64,000 nucleotides of DNA from Kitasatospora purpeofusca. Lineage in GTDB: Bacteria; Actinomycetota; Actinomycetes; Streptomycetales; Streptomycetaceae. Below, in pieces: positions 16,805 to 25,281 of the stretch; within the stretch, counting starts at the first letter, position 1, and each line of letters starts with the position of its first letter. The notes beneath the pieces are model-generated. The model was not told the origin of the DNA. It searched no databases and saw only the letters and a list, made by a program, of their open reading frames with translations. The translations under genes and the position numbers were made by a program. Location: NCBI RefSeq assembly GCF_000718025.1, contig NZ_JODS01000039.1, positions 1-64,000 of the forward strand, given 5' to 3'.

Positions 16805-17007
16805 ACGTCCGAGCCTAAGGTCGCGGCTGCCGACCGACTGTCGGCCCCGAGCCGGGCCAACTCCTCCCGACGAGAGCCGAATCCACCACAAGCAAGGTCA
16901 AACTCGCTCGTCCGAGGGAGGTACGAGCTCCGGAAAGGGGGGATGTTGGTCCGTGACCGAACAGAGAGCCGGACGGGCTCGAACAGGACTCAGGAGAGGA
17001 CGCTCCC
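16805..17007. other. Intergenic region upstream of the FhuF-like unit
   Basis: Divergent region between the kinase and the 17008 frame; counted to the FhuF-like start it exceeds 500 bp. At 16890-16910 the sequence CAAGGTCAAACTCGCTCG resembles a strongly degraded iron box (about 9 of 19 positions). CAGGAGAGG at about 16990-16998 is a good ribosome binding site for the ATG at 17008. Confidence 0.4.
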
Positions 17008-17321
17008 ATGCGCTTCCGCATCATCGCCACGACCGCCACGGCCACCCCGGCCGACTCCTACGGGCCTTCGGGGTGCCCGTCCGGGACCACCGGGGCGCGG
17101 TACCGTTCTTCGGGACCAGCACCGGTACCTCCTCGGCCGTCGCACCGGACCGAACCGCCGCCGCGCACCGGTGCCACCACCATTCGCTCCAACTCGCCGC
17201 ACGGATCCGGAGAACCAACCCGATGCCCACCCGCAACCGTCCGTCCCCCGGCCCCGTGCGGGCACGCCTCGCCCCGTCCCCCGCCGCCGGCCGCACCGCG
17301 ACGACGGCCTGCCGCCGATGA
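17008..17321 (+). pseudogene. Small gene with an apparent frameshift, coupled to the FhuF-like gene
   Basis: An ATG at 17008 with GGAGAGG upstream opens a frame (MRFRIIATTATATPADSY) with almost all codons ending in G or C up to about 17065. Beyond that point the same high GC3 pattern moves to another frame, which reads AFGVPVRDHRGAVPFFGTS and runs to a TGA at 17319-17321. That stop overlaps the ATG of the FhuF-like gene by ATGA, as expected for an operon partner. One base gained or lost near TACGGGCCTTCGGGG (about 17057-17075) would restore a continuous protein of about 104 residues. It may be a real mutation, a sequencing error or recoding. I do not recognise the family. Confidence 0.4.
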
Positions 17322-18112
17322 GCGTCGCATCCGGCCTCGGACGGCTCGCCGGCGTCGGCCCGTACTTCGCGCTGGACACGGCCGAGACACCCGGGCAGGG
17401 CCCGCCGCCGGGCTTCCGACCGCTGCGGGAGTTCTACGCCCCGGGCCAGGGCAGCCTGTTGGCGGGCCGGGTTCGGGAGGTCGGCCGGAGGCTCGGCACG
17501 ACCGAGGCACGGGTCGCGGCCTCGATCCTGCACCTGGGCCTGGCCTCCAGGTTCTGCTCGGTGGGCCTCGGCGCCGCCGTGCTGCTCGGCGAAGTGCCCG
17601 ACCTGACTCCCGATGAAGCGTGGGTCCGCATCCCCGAACAGGGGCCGATCGACCTCTGGGCGCCCTACCCGCCCACGTCGACGGCAGGGCCCACCTCGGA
17701 GGACGCGGGCAGGTCGGCCGATCCGGCTGAGCTCGCCGACCGGTTCCGCCGGACCGTCGTCGAGGGTCAGCTGACGGAGCTTGCGGCAGCCGTCCGCTCC
17801 ACGGTCCCGCTCTCCGAGGGGCTGCTGCGGGGGAACGCGGCCTCGGCCCTGGCCGGTGCCCTGCGCATGCTGGAGGCCCACATCGCGCAGGCGGCCCGCG
17901 ACGGAGCCTCCGCGGATCCGGGGCTGGCCCGGCTCCTGGTCGCCCGCGCGCTCGACCACCCGCCTCTGGCCGGCACCGGAACCCTGACCGTCGGCGGCGC
18001 TCGGAGCGGCACCGGGTTCCGACGCACCAGCTGTTGCCTCTACTACCGGATCGGTCCGCAGGCGGGCGTCTGCGGTGACTGCTGCTTCACCCGTCCACCC
18101 CGCCGCCCCTGA
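17318..18112 (+). CDS. FhuF-like [2Fe-2S] protein (siderophore-iron reductase family)
   Basis: 264 residues. The C-terminus carries the diagnostic cluster RRTSCCLYYRIG...CGDCCF, i.e. a Cys pair, ten or eleven residues and C-x2-C, which binds a [2Fe-2S] cluster in FhuF-type ferric-siderophore reductases. The N-terminal 200 residues are helical with LREFYAPGQGSLLAGRVREVG. Such proteins reduce Fe(III) from imported siderophores in the cytosol. ATG at 17318 overlaps the stop of the preceding frame, suggesting coupling. An iron-dependent promoter is plausible but the only upstream box is very weak. Confidence 0.8.
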   Translation: MSVASGLGRLAGVGPYFALDTAETPGQGPPPGFRPLREFYAPGQGSLLAGRVREVGRRLGTTEARVAASILHLGLASRFCSVGLGAAVLLGEVPDLTPDEAWVRIPEQGPIDLWAPYPPTSTAGPTSEDAGRSADPAELADRFRRTVVEGQLTELAAAVRSTVPLSEGLLRGNAASALAGALRMLEAHIAQAARDGASADPGLARLLVARALDHPPLAGTGTLTVGGARSGTGFRRTSCCLYYRIGPQAGVCGDCCFTRPPRRP

Positions 18113-18181
18113 GCAGGAAGGAGCCCACGAGAGGGCCGCAGGCCCGGCCCGCCCGGCGGCCCCACGCGCAGTCCCGGCGCC

Positions 18182-19162
18182 CTACCGCTCCAGCGTCGCG
18201 GCCAGCAGGTTGGGATCGCTCCTCGAGTAGAAGGCCGCACTCGGCACGTACACCCGGTCGCCCCGGATCCCGACCGAGGTCGGGTTGGAGAGACCGTCCG
18301 AGGCGTCGAGAACGGTGTGCCGAGTACCGTCACCACGGAGGTAGACGGCCTCGCTGGAGGTGTTGAGCGCCGCGATCAGCTCGTCACCGATCCCGACGAA
18401 GGCGAAGTCGTCGAGCCCTGCGAGCCCGTCGGCGCGGACCTCGACCGGGCCGGCGGAGCCGTCCGGACCGATCGGGATGCGCAGTAGCGAGCCAGTGTCG
18501 GTGTTGCCGACCCAGACCGCGCCACGGTGCACCTTCAGGCCATTGGCACCGAAAGCGACGGTGGGCTTGAGGCGGGCATCGTCGGACCAGACCACCGGAG
18601 CGCCGCCGGCCGTCGGCACGACCCGGACCAGGCCGAGCGCCGAGTCGGCGGAGTACAGCACGCCGGCGCGCTCGTCCAGCGCGAGGCCGTTGGGCAGGCT
18701 GTTCGCGGGGAGGGCGGCGATGCGCTCCGGCTCACCGCCGGGGCAGAGCCTCCAGATCCCGGTGAGGTCCTCGGTACCGGTGGCATAAGCGAAGTACAGC
18801 GTGCCGTCGTGGGCGCGGGCCAGGCCCGAGACGGCCGCGGCGCCGATGACCGGGGTCGCGGGGTGTGCGGGTACGGGCATGCTGGCAAGGACGGTGAGCC
18901 GCCCGGCGCGGTCGAGGTGGACGACCTGGCGGGCGAAGGAGAGGGTGAGGTCCACGGAGCCGTCGGGTTCGACGGCGATGTTCTCGGGCTGGCGGCCCTG
19001 GGACAGATCGAAGTGGGCGACGATCCGGGGCTGCGAGAGCGGTGGCGCGACGGCGACGGCCGGGGTCGCGGCGAGCAGCGCCAAGGCGATGGCGGTGGCC
19101 GGCACCGCTGCCAGCACCCGGTCGGCAAGAGCGCTACGGGCAGGTCGGAAGGGGCGAGGCAC
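18182..19162 (-). CDS. Secreted SMP-30/gluconolactonase-like beta-propeller protein
   Basis: 326 residues. The first 40 (Arg-rich start, then AAVPATAIALALLAATPAVAVA) form a signal peptide with cleavage near AVAVA. The rest has repeated four-stranded blades with ENIAVEPDGSVDLTLS, SLPNGLALDERAGVLYSAD and KPTVAFGANGLKVHRGAVWVGNTDTG, the NHL/SMP-30 style seen in lactonase-like proteins. GTG at 19162 has GAGGAG upstream. Substrate unknown; metal-binding Glu/Asn/Asp positions could not be assigned with confidence. Confidence 0.75.
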   Translation of the reverse strand: MPRPFRPARSALADRVLAAVPATAIALALLAATPAVAVAPPLSQPRIVAHFDLSQGRQPENIAVEPDGSVDLTLSFARQVVHLDRAGRLTVLASMPVPAHPATPVIGAAAVSGLARAHDGTLYFAYATGTEDLTGIWRLCPGGEPERIAALPANSLPNGLALDERAGVLYSADSALGLVRVVPTAGGAPVVWSDDARLKPTVAFGANGLKVHRGAVWVGNTDTGSLLRIPIGPDGSAGPVEVRADGLAGLDDFAFVGIGDELIAALNTSSEAVYLRGDGTRHTVLDASDGLSNPTSVGIRGDRVYVPSAAFYSRSDPNLLAATLER

Positions 19163-19419
19163 GGTGGTACTCCTCGGGGACGGCGAACGGACGGGGCGAC
19201 GTCCCCCGTCGGCAGAGCACGCCCGATCCTGCCATCCGGGAGGCAGCGGGCTGTGCCGCCACGCAGATCACCCGATCCACCACGCCGGGGCGGCGGCGCG
19301 CGTTCCGCCGGCCGGGGCCCGCAACCGGCTTGTCCAGGGCCGGTCGCGGGCCACCTGTCCCCACCCGGAGTCGATGCCCCTCGCACCGGGTGAAGTTCTC
19401 CCGCCGAGTTGACGGACAA

Positions 19420-20589
19420 TCAGATCGCGACCGCCGACTCCTCCATCTCCTCCTCGGCACCGGGCCCCTCTCCGGGCGACGAGTCGGCAGCGCGCGCCAC
19501 ACCGGCCGCCCCGGCCGACCCGGCTGAGCCGACCCACCCGGCCGTACCGCCGCCACCTTCGGCAGCCCCCGCGCCGACCGCACTCGACGCCACGGCCCGG
19601 CCGCGCCGTTCGTACCGCGCGGCTCCGACCACGAGCACACCGGCGGCCGCCAACCACAGCACCAACGTCAGGAGATGACCGCCGAAGCCGGCACCGCCAT
19701 CGAAGTACAGCAGACTGCGGGCGCCCTCCAGGAAGCCCGCACCGGCCCAGCAGGAGTGCAGCCCGGCGAAGAAGCCGTTCTGGAGCTCCGGCCGGTACAC
19801 ACCGCCGGAACTGGTGAAGTTCAGCATCACGAACAGCACCATCATCGCCAGCGTGGTCCACCGCTTGAGGAAGGTGTGGAGACCGATGCCGATCCCGATC
19901 ACCCCGGCCGAGTAGAGCCAGCCCAGCGCCCAGATCCCGGCCAGGTCGTGGTCCACCACATGGAAGACCGGCCCTGCGGTGAGAATTCCGATCACGCTCA
20001 CCGCCAAGGACACACCCACCCCGACCAGCACCCGGATCCGCATGGCCAGCGCCGCACCCGCCGCGCCGATCACCGCGACGCTGCCGTAGGAACCGATGCT
20101 GAGCGCGACCAGCAGGAAGAACAGGCCCTGACCGGTGGGATCGCCCTCGCTCGGGGTGGTGAGGTCCGTGACGGCCAGGGGGACGCCCTGCTGTGCGGTC
20201 ACGCGCTGGAAGACCTTCTCGGCCGCCATCGCCGAGGTGTCCGAGTTGGCCTTGGCGACCAGGAGTTCGGGGTGGCTGGCGTCGGGGAGGAAGGCGCCGA
20301 CCAGGTCCCGGTCCAGCAGTCCCTGTTCGGCGGCGGCCCGGTCCGGCAGCGTGCTCACGTCCAGCGCGTCTCCCGCCCTGCTCTGCACCGCTCCGGCCAG
20401 CGCCCGCGCCTCCGGGGTGACGCCGACAACGGCGACCTTCAGATGGTGCGGCTCGGGCTGGTGGAAGGCGCCCTGGTACGCGAGCGCCATGCCGAGGCAC
20501 ATCAGCAGCGGGGTGAGCAGGTGGAACGCCAGGTGCTTGAGCGAGTGCCCCACGGCGGGCGCTGCGGCTGTGGTCCGGGGTGTGCTCAT
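19420..20589 (-). CDS. ABC-2/YhgE-Pip-like membrane protein
   Basis: 389 residues: one N-terminal helix (LAFHLLTPLLMCLGMALAYQG), a soluble external domain of about 130 residues, then five or six helices from LFFLLVALSIGSYG on, and a 65-residue Ala/Gly/Glu tail. This is the layout of DUF3533/ABC-2-type permease proteins related to the phage-infection protein family. There is no ATPase gene beside it. Start 20589 (MSTPRTT) is chosen; two further in-frame starts (M14 and a TTG) lie upstream within the inverted-repeat region. Function is unknown; export is likely. Confidence 0.6.
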   Translation of the reverse strand: MSTPRTTAAAPAVGHSLKHLAFHLLTPLLMCLGMALAYQGAFHQPEPHHLKVAVVGVTPEARALAGAVQSRAGDALDVSTLPDRAAAEQGLLDRDLVGAFLPDASHPELLVAKANSDTSAMAAEKVFQRVTAQQGVPLAVTDLTTPSEGDPTGQGLFFLLVALSIGSYGSVAVIGAAGAALAMRIRVLVGVGVSLAVSVIGILTAGPVFHVVDHDLAGIWALGWLYSAGVIGIGIGLHTFLKRWTTLAMMVLFVMLNFTSSGGVYRPELQNGFFAGLHSCWAGAGFLEGARSLLYFDGGAGFGGHLLTLVLWLAAAGVLVVGAARYERRGRAVASSAVGAGAAEGGGGTAGWVGSAGSAGAAGVARAADSSPGEGPGAEEEMEESAVAI

Positions 20590-20637
20590 GAAGTTCGGTC
20601 CGTCCTCCGGCGGTCGCCAGTGAAAGGTGGGCATGAA

Positions 20638-20658
20638 AGATGGTAAATGCAACCATCT
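20638..20658. promoter_or_regulatory. Perfect 7-7-7 inverted repeat upstream of the ABC-2-like gene
   Basis: AGATGGT, seven bases, ACCATCT, in an AT-rich 60-bp patch that is the likely promoter of the minus-strand gene starting at 20589. The geometry suits a TetR- or MarR-type dimer. No regulator gene adjoins, so the binding protein is unknown. Confidence 0.5.
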
Positions 20659-20752
20659 GGATGCAGTGTACAACCACTTCGGGGGCGGGCCGAAGCCCGC
20701 CCCCGATCAGCCCACGCCTCGCAGGGCTGCGGCGTCGGCAGCGCCGGGACCG

Positions 20753-22414
20753 TCACCCCAGGTCGAAGACCCCGTACGAGAAGCCGTCCGCCCGCAGCTC
20801 ACCCGCCGCTCCGATCCGCACACCCTGGGCCTCCAGCGGGGTGACCCCGCCAGCCCGGCCCGCCCTGCCCACCCGGTCGGCCCCACCGGACACGTCGGAC
20901 GCACCGGACGCACCGACACCGTCCAGCAGCCCGTCGAGCGGGAGAACCGCCGGTTCCCGCCGCGGGTTGATCACCACCAGGTACCGCCCGGCCCGGGTGT
21001 ACACCAGCGGGTACCCGGCGTGCCGCACCTCCAGCGAGCCCCGCGCCCCCAGCCCCGGGTGCTTGCGGCGCAGTGCGATCAGCCGCCGCACGGTGTGCAG
21101 CAGCGAGGTCGGGTCGGCCCGTTGGCCGGCGACATCCGGCCTGCGCGGGTCCGGATCCACCGGGAGGTAGAGCCGCTCCGCCGGGGCGGCCGAGAAGCCC
21201 GCGTTCGGACCGGGTGCCCACTGCATCGGCGTGCGCGAGCCGGCCCGGTTGTACGTCGGGCCGAGCACGCTGCCCTCGACGTCGGGGAGGTCCGGCACAT
21301 AGCGCATGCCGATCTCGTCGCCGTAGTACACCGCGGGCAGGGTGGGCCAGGTCAGCACCAGGGCGAAGGCCGGGGCGAGTTGCTCGGCGGTGCGCGGACC
21401 GGTCGCCAGCCGGGAGAAGTCGTGATTGGCGGTGGGGAGGGCGATGTGCCCGGCGCCCTCGGTCAGTTGGGACGCCGAGCGCCAGGCGTCCAGGAACACC
21501 TGGGGCGTGCCGCGCCCCTCGGCCTCGAAGTAGCACGGGCCCTGCTTCCAGAACTCCTCCACCGTCCCGGCGTTGTTGTTCCAGAGCGAGCGCAGCGGCA
21601 GTCCGTGGTCCGTGCCGCCGAACTGGAGCAGGAAGTCCGCGTGGAAGCCCGCGGCGACGGCGGCTGCCGGGTCGCCCCATTCGGCGAACAGCGCGGCCTG
21701 CGGGTGGTCGCGGTCGAGCCAGTCGCGCAGTTCGGTCCAGAGCTTGCCCGTCTCGGCGAAGCCCGGGTCGTCCTTGACCAGGGAGGACGCCATGTCGACC
21801 CGGAAGCCGGCCAGCCCCAGGTCCAGCCAGTGCGCCATGATCCCGCGCAACGCGGCGCGGTTGGCCCGGGGGCCCTCGGCGTCGACGGGCTGGCGCCAGG
21901 GCTGTTCCGGATCCTCGCGCCCGTAGCCGAAGTTGAGTGCGGGCTGGCACTCGAAGAAGTTCGGCCGGTACCACCCGGCCCGGCCGCCCGGGGAGGCGAC
22001 GAAGCCGTCCACCGGCCGGTCGGACCAGATGTAGCGGTGGTCGGACGGATCCTCGGCCGAGGCCCGGAACCAGGGGTGCTGGTCGGAGGTGTGGCCGGCG
22101 ACCAGGTCCAGCAGGATCCGGATGCCCTTGCGGCGCGCCGCCTCGACCAGTGCGGCGAGGTCGTCGGCCGTGCCGTAGCGCGGGGCGGGTGCGAGGTAGT
22201 CGGTGACGTCGTAACCCGCGTCACGGAAGGGCGAGGCGAAGCACGGGTTCAGCCAGACCGTGTCCACGCCCAGCCAGGCGAGGTGGTCGAGGTGCTCGGT
22301 GATGCCCGCGAAGTCGCCGATGCCGTCGCCGTCGGAGTCGGCGAAGGTCTGGGGGTAGATCTGGTACAGCACGGCGTCGGTCAGCCAGTCGGGGCCGGGG
22401 CGGGTCGAGGTCAT
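20753..22414 (-). CDS. GH13 alpha-glucosidase / oligo-glucosidase family enzyme
   Basis: 553 residues. The (beta/alpha)8 barrel starts WLTDAVLYQIYPQTFADSDG and has the conserved regions: LLDLVAGHTSDQHPWF, GFRVDMASS (nucleophile Asp), LFAEWGD (acid/base Glu) and PTANHDFSR (transition-state Asp), then VYYGDEIGM. This is the set of motifs of GH13 alpha-glucosidases and trehalose-synthase-like enzymes; the product cannot be decided by eye. A C-terminal beta domain follows. AGGAGG lies eight bases before the ATG at 22414. No signal peptide, so it acts on imported oligosaccharides. The last 60 residues are Gly/Ala-rich. Confidence 0.85.
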   Translation of the reverse strand: MTSTRPGPDWLTDAVLYQIYPQTFADSDGDGIGDFAGITEHLDHLAWLGVDTVWLNPCFASPFRDAGYDVTDYLAPAPRYGTADDLAALVEAARRKGIRILLDLVAGHTSDQHPWFRASAEDPSDHRYIWSDRPVDGFVASPGGRAGWYRPNFFECQPALNFGYGREDPEQPWRQPVDAEGPRANRAALRGIMAHWLDLGLAGFRVDMASSLVKDDPGFAETGKLWTELRDWLDRDHPQAALFAEWGDPAAAVAAGFHADFLLQFGGTDHGLPLRSLWNNNAGTVEEFWKQGPCYFEAEGRGTPQVFLDAWRSASQLTEGAGHIALPTANHDFSRLATGPRTAEQLAPAFALVLTWPTLPAVYYGDEIGMRYVPDLPDVEGSVLGPTYNRAGSRTPMQWAPGPNAGFSAAPAERLYLPVDPDPRRPDVAGQRADPTSLLHTVRRLIALRRKHPGLGARGSLEVRHAGYPLVYTRAGRYLVVINPRREPAVLPLDGLLDGVGASGASDVSGGADRVGRAGRAGGVTPLEAQGVRIGAAGELRADGFSYGVFDLG

Positions 22415-22661
22415 GGGTGGGATCCTCCTGCCGGGTGCCGGGGGGCTACCGATTCTCGTCGAATCCCCGTCGCCCCAACAGTCCGGCTCGGCCACTCCCG
22501 GACCGGCGCGGGACTCCTGGAAGGAGCCCCCGCCCATGCCGCGCGCCCTCCCGAGCCCCTCCCACTCCTTCGCGCCCCACGATCGACGCCCGCCGTGCGG
22601 GGCATGCCGCCCCGCAGGGCGTCGCAACATCGGCCACGGTGCTCGCCCCCGCTCGCCCCCG

Positions 22662-23360
22662 TTACCGGAGCGCGCAGGCCTCCGTGAACGCCCGGGCCCG
22701 ACGGGTGATCTCCGCCCAGTCCCCGGCCGCGACGACCTCCGGCGGCACCACGTCCGTCCCGGCACAGACGGCGAGTGCCCCGTGCGCCAGGAACTCCGCC
22801 GCGTTGCCCGCGTTGACACCGCCGGAGGCGACCAGCGGGACATCGGGGTACGGGCCCCGCAGATCCTTGAAGTAGCCGGGGCCGAACGCCCGGGCCGGGA
22901 AGATCTTCACCGCCGCGGCACCGAGATCCACCGCCTGGGCCACCTCGGTCGCGGTGAGGGCGCCGAGGATCACCGGGACTCCCGCCGCGTGCGCGGCATC
23001 CGCCACCTCGGGTCGCAAACCGGGCGTGACCAGGAAGGACGCCCCGGCAGTGAGCCCCTGCTCGGCCTGCTGGGCGGTGAGCACCGTTCCGACCCCGACC
23101 CGGTGGCCGGCCTGTGCCGCCCGGTGCAGGTGGGTTGTCACATCGGGTGTGGTGAAGGTGAATTCGGTCCAGGTGATTCCGCCCTCGGCGAGCGCGGCGC
23201 AGAGTGCGGCGGCGTCCGGTATCCGTGGCGCACGGACGACCGCGACCACCGGCGAGGCGGCGAGCGCGGCCCGCGCCGCTGCCGCCATGGCGGCAGCGGA
23301 GGGCGTGCGGCTCCCGGAGCCCGGGCTCCCGGCACTCGGACCCGCCGACTCCCGATCCAC
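22662..23360 (-). CDS. eda: KDPG/KHG aldolase (2-dehydro-3-deoxy-phosphogluconate aldolase)
   Basis: About 232 residues. Class I aldolase barrel with the Schiff-base Lys in AAAVKIFPARAFG (residue 152), the catalytic Glu in TEFTFTT (66), phosphate-binding VGVGTVL and VASGGVNAGNAAEFL. The enzyme splits KDPG to pyruvate and glyceraldehyde-3-phosphate. Start is uncertain: GTG at 23360 has GAAGAGGG close upstream; ATG at 23420 gives 20 more residues; the fold itself begins at about residue 28. It is last in the minus-strand arm that also encodes the D-aminoacylase and DSD1-type enzyme, 205 bp downstream of the aminoacylase. Confidence 0.85.
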   Translation of the reverse strand: MDRESAGPSAGSPGSGSRTPSAAAMAAAARAALAASPVVAVVRAPRIPDAAALCAALAEGGITWTEFTFTTPDVTTHLHRAAQAGHRVGVGTVLTAQQAEQGLTAGASFLVTPGLRPEVADAAHAAGVPVILGALTATEVAQAVDLGAAAVKIFPARAFGPGYFKDLRGPYPDVPLVASGGVNAGNAAEFLAHGALAVCAGTDVVPPEVVAAGDWAEITRRARAFTEACALR

Positions 23361-23565
23361 GAAACCCTCTTCGACCGGCCTCGGACCGACTGAACTCGAA
23401 TTCACGGCGTTCGCTTCCATTCCACTCGGATTCGCTTGGCACCCTGATTCACCAGGCACCCTGATCTACGGGAACCGGCCCCACCGCCACCGCTCCCACC
23501 GACGCCGGCCCCACCGCCACACCTGCACCCGCACCCGCCGGGCTCGGCTCCACAGCACGCGGCCG

Positions 23566-25281
23566 TCATACCGCCTCCGCCCCGCGCCCCGTCCGGCGCA
23601 GCGCCCGACCGGGCCGCGCGCCCGTGGTGCGGCCCTGCTCCACCACGGCCACGCCGTTCACATAGACGTGTTCCACACCGACTGCGGGCCGCCTCGGCTG
23701 CTCGAACGTCGCGCCGTCCTGGACCTTTTCGGGGTCGAAGAGGACCAGGTCGGCGTGGAAACCGGGGGCGATCCGCCCACGCCGGTGCAGCCGCAACCGG
23801 GCCGCGGGCCGACCGGTCATCCGGGCGACCGCCTCCTCCAGTGTGAGCACGCCGGAGTCGCGGACGTACCGGGCCAGGTAGCGGGGGAAGGTGCCCCAGG
23901 CCCGCGGGTGCGGGCGGGCGCCGACCAACAGCCCGTCGCTGCCGACGGTGTGCACGCGGTGGCGCATGATCGCCCGGACGTTCGCCTCGTGGCCGACGTG
24001 CTGGAGGATAGTGGTGGCCAACTCGTCCCGGAGCAGCAGGTCGAGGAAGACCTCCGTGCCGCTCCGGCCCTGCTCGGCGGCGAGTTCGGCGACGGTCCGG
24101 CCGACCGCGTCGGCGAGTTCGGGGGCCCGGACGCCGGAGAGCTGGATGGTGCTCCAGTCGGTGACCACACCGTGGCAGCCGTCGCTGCCCTTCTCCTCCA
24201 CCTCGTACCGGATCCGCTCGCGCGCGGCGGGGTCGCCGAGCCGCGCCAGGGTGGCCTGCGGTCCGCCCTCGGTGGCCCAACTGGGCAGCAGGGCGGCCAG
24301 GGTGGTGGATCCGGGCAGGTAGGGGTAACTGTCCAGGGTGAGGTCCACACCGTCGTCGAGGGCCTGGTCGAGCAGGGCCAGCAGTTCTCCGGCGCGGCCC
24401 TCGTTGACACCGAAGTTCATGGTGGCGTGGGTGAGGTGGAGCGGGCAGCCGGACCGCCGGGCGATCTCGACCATCTCCGCGTATCCCTCCAACGCCCCGG
24501 CCCCGTAGGAGCGTTGGTGGGGGGCGTGGAATCCTCCGAAGCCGGCGACGACCCTGCAGAGTTCGACCAGTTCGGCGGTTCCGGCGTACATCCCGGGGGT
24601 GTACGTCAGGCCGCTCGACATCCCGACCGCGCCTTCGACCAGCCCCTGCGCCAACAGCTCGCGCATCCGGTCGAGTTCGGCGGCGCTCGGGGCCCGGTTC
24701 TCCCAGCCCATGGCGAGCATGCGCAGCGAGCCGTGCGGCACCAGGTAGCAGGCGTTGACGGCGGGGCCGGTCCGGTCCAGCCGGTCCAGATAGCCGCCGA
24801 CGGTGCGCCAGTCCCAGTCCAGGTCGTCCGGGTCGCCGTTCCAGCCGGCGATCTGGCGGCGGAGCGCGGGCAGGGTGGTGTCGTCGACCGGCGCGTAGGA
24901 GAGGCCGTCCTGGCCGAGGACCTCGCAGGTCACGCCCTGGGTGACCTTGGCCGGGTGCTCCGGTTCGCGGAGCAGCGCGAGGTCGGAGTGGGCGTGCATG
25001 TCGATGAACCCGGGCGCCAGGACCAGCCCGTCCGCGTCGACCGTCCGCGCCGCGCCCGCACCCGACCGGCCCACGCCACCGGCACCCGACCGGCCCGCAC
25101 CCGCACCCGCACCCGCACCCGACGCCACCGTCCTACCCGACGCCACCGTCCCGCCCGGCGCCCCGACCTCGACGATCACCCCGCCGGCGATCCGGACGTC
25201 CGCCCGGAACCGTCCCGCTCCCGTGCCGTCCACCACCGTGGCACCACGGAACAGCACGCTCCCACCGGCCCTGGCGCTCAT
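23566..25281 (-). CDS. N-acyl-D-amino-acid deacylase (D-aminoacylase, amidohydrolase superfamily)
   Basis: 571 residues. Metal site DMHAHSD follows the entry strand LAPGFID (about residue 95); further features are GAVGMSSGLTYTPG, HLTHATMNFG, LDSYPYLPGST, TVGSDGLLVG and the closing strand GRIAPGFHADLVLFD. These define D-aminoacylases, which remove acyl groups from N-acyl-D-amino acids. The ATG overlaps the TGA of the DSD1-type gene by one base (TGATG), so the two are translated together. Residues about 50-75 form a Gly/Ala/Ser insert encoded by repeated CCCGCA units. In this cluster an N-acyl D-amino sugar acid is the likely substrate (inference). Confidence 0.9.
   Translation of the reverse strand: MSARAGGSVLFRGATVVDGTGAGRFRADVRIAGGVIVEVGAPGGTVASGRTVASGAGAGAGAGRSGAGGVGRSGAGAARTVDADGLVLAPGFIDMHAHSDLALLREPEHPAKVTQGVTCEVLGQDGLSYAPVDDTTLPALRRQIAGWNGDPDDLDWDWRTVGGYLDRLDRTGPAVNACYLVPHGSLRMLAMGWENRAPSAAELDRMRELLAQGLVEGAVGMSSGLTYTPGMYAGTAELVELCRVVAGFGGFHAPHQRSYGAGALEGYAEMVEIARRSGCPLHLTHATMNFGVNEGRAGELLALLDQALDDGVDLTLDSYPYLPGSTTLAALLPSWATEGGPQATLARLGDPAARERIRYEVEEKGSDGCHGVVTDWSTIQLSGVRAPELADAVGRTVAELAAEQGRSGTEVFLDLLLRDELATTILQHVGHEANVRAIMRHRVHTVGSDGLLVGARPHPRAWGTFPRYLARYVRDSGVLTLEEAVARMTGRPAARLRLHRRGRIAPGFHADLVLFDPEKVQDGATFEQPRRPAVGVEHVYVNGVAVVEQGRTTGARPGRALRRTGRGAEAV
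25094..25120. repeat. CCCGCA microsatellite inside the D-aminoacylase gene
   Basis: Four exact CCCGCA units plus a partial one encode Gly-Ala repeats in a loop before the metal-binding DMHAH motif. The repeat is in frame, so unit changes alter loop length only. Confidence 0.8.

Noticed and set aside
15473..18112. Single 879-codon open frame on the plus strand
   Set aside because: Only the part from 17318 is protein-like (FhuF-type). The rest is antisense to the histidine kinase and Arg/His-rich.
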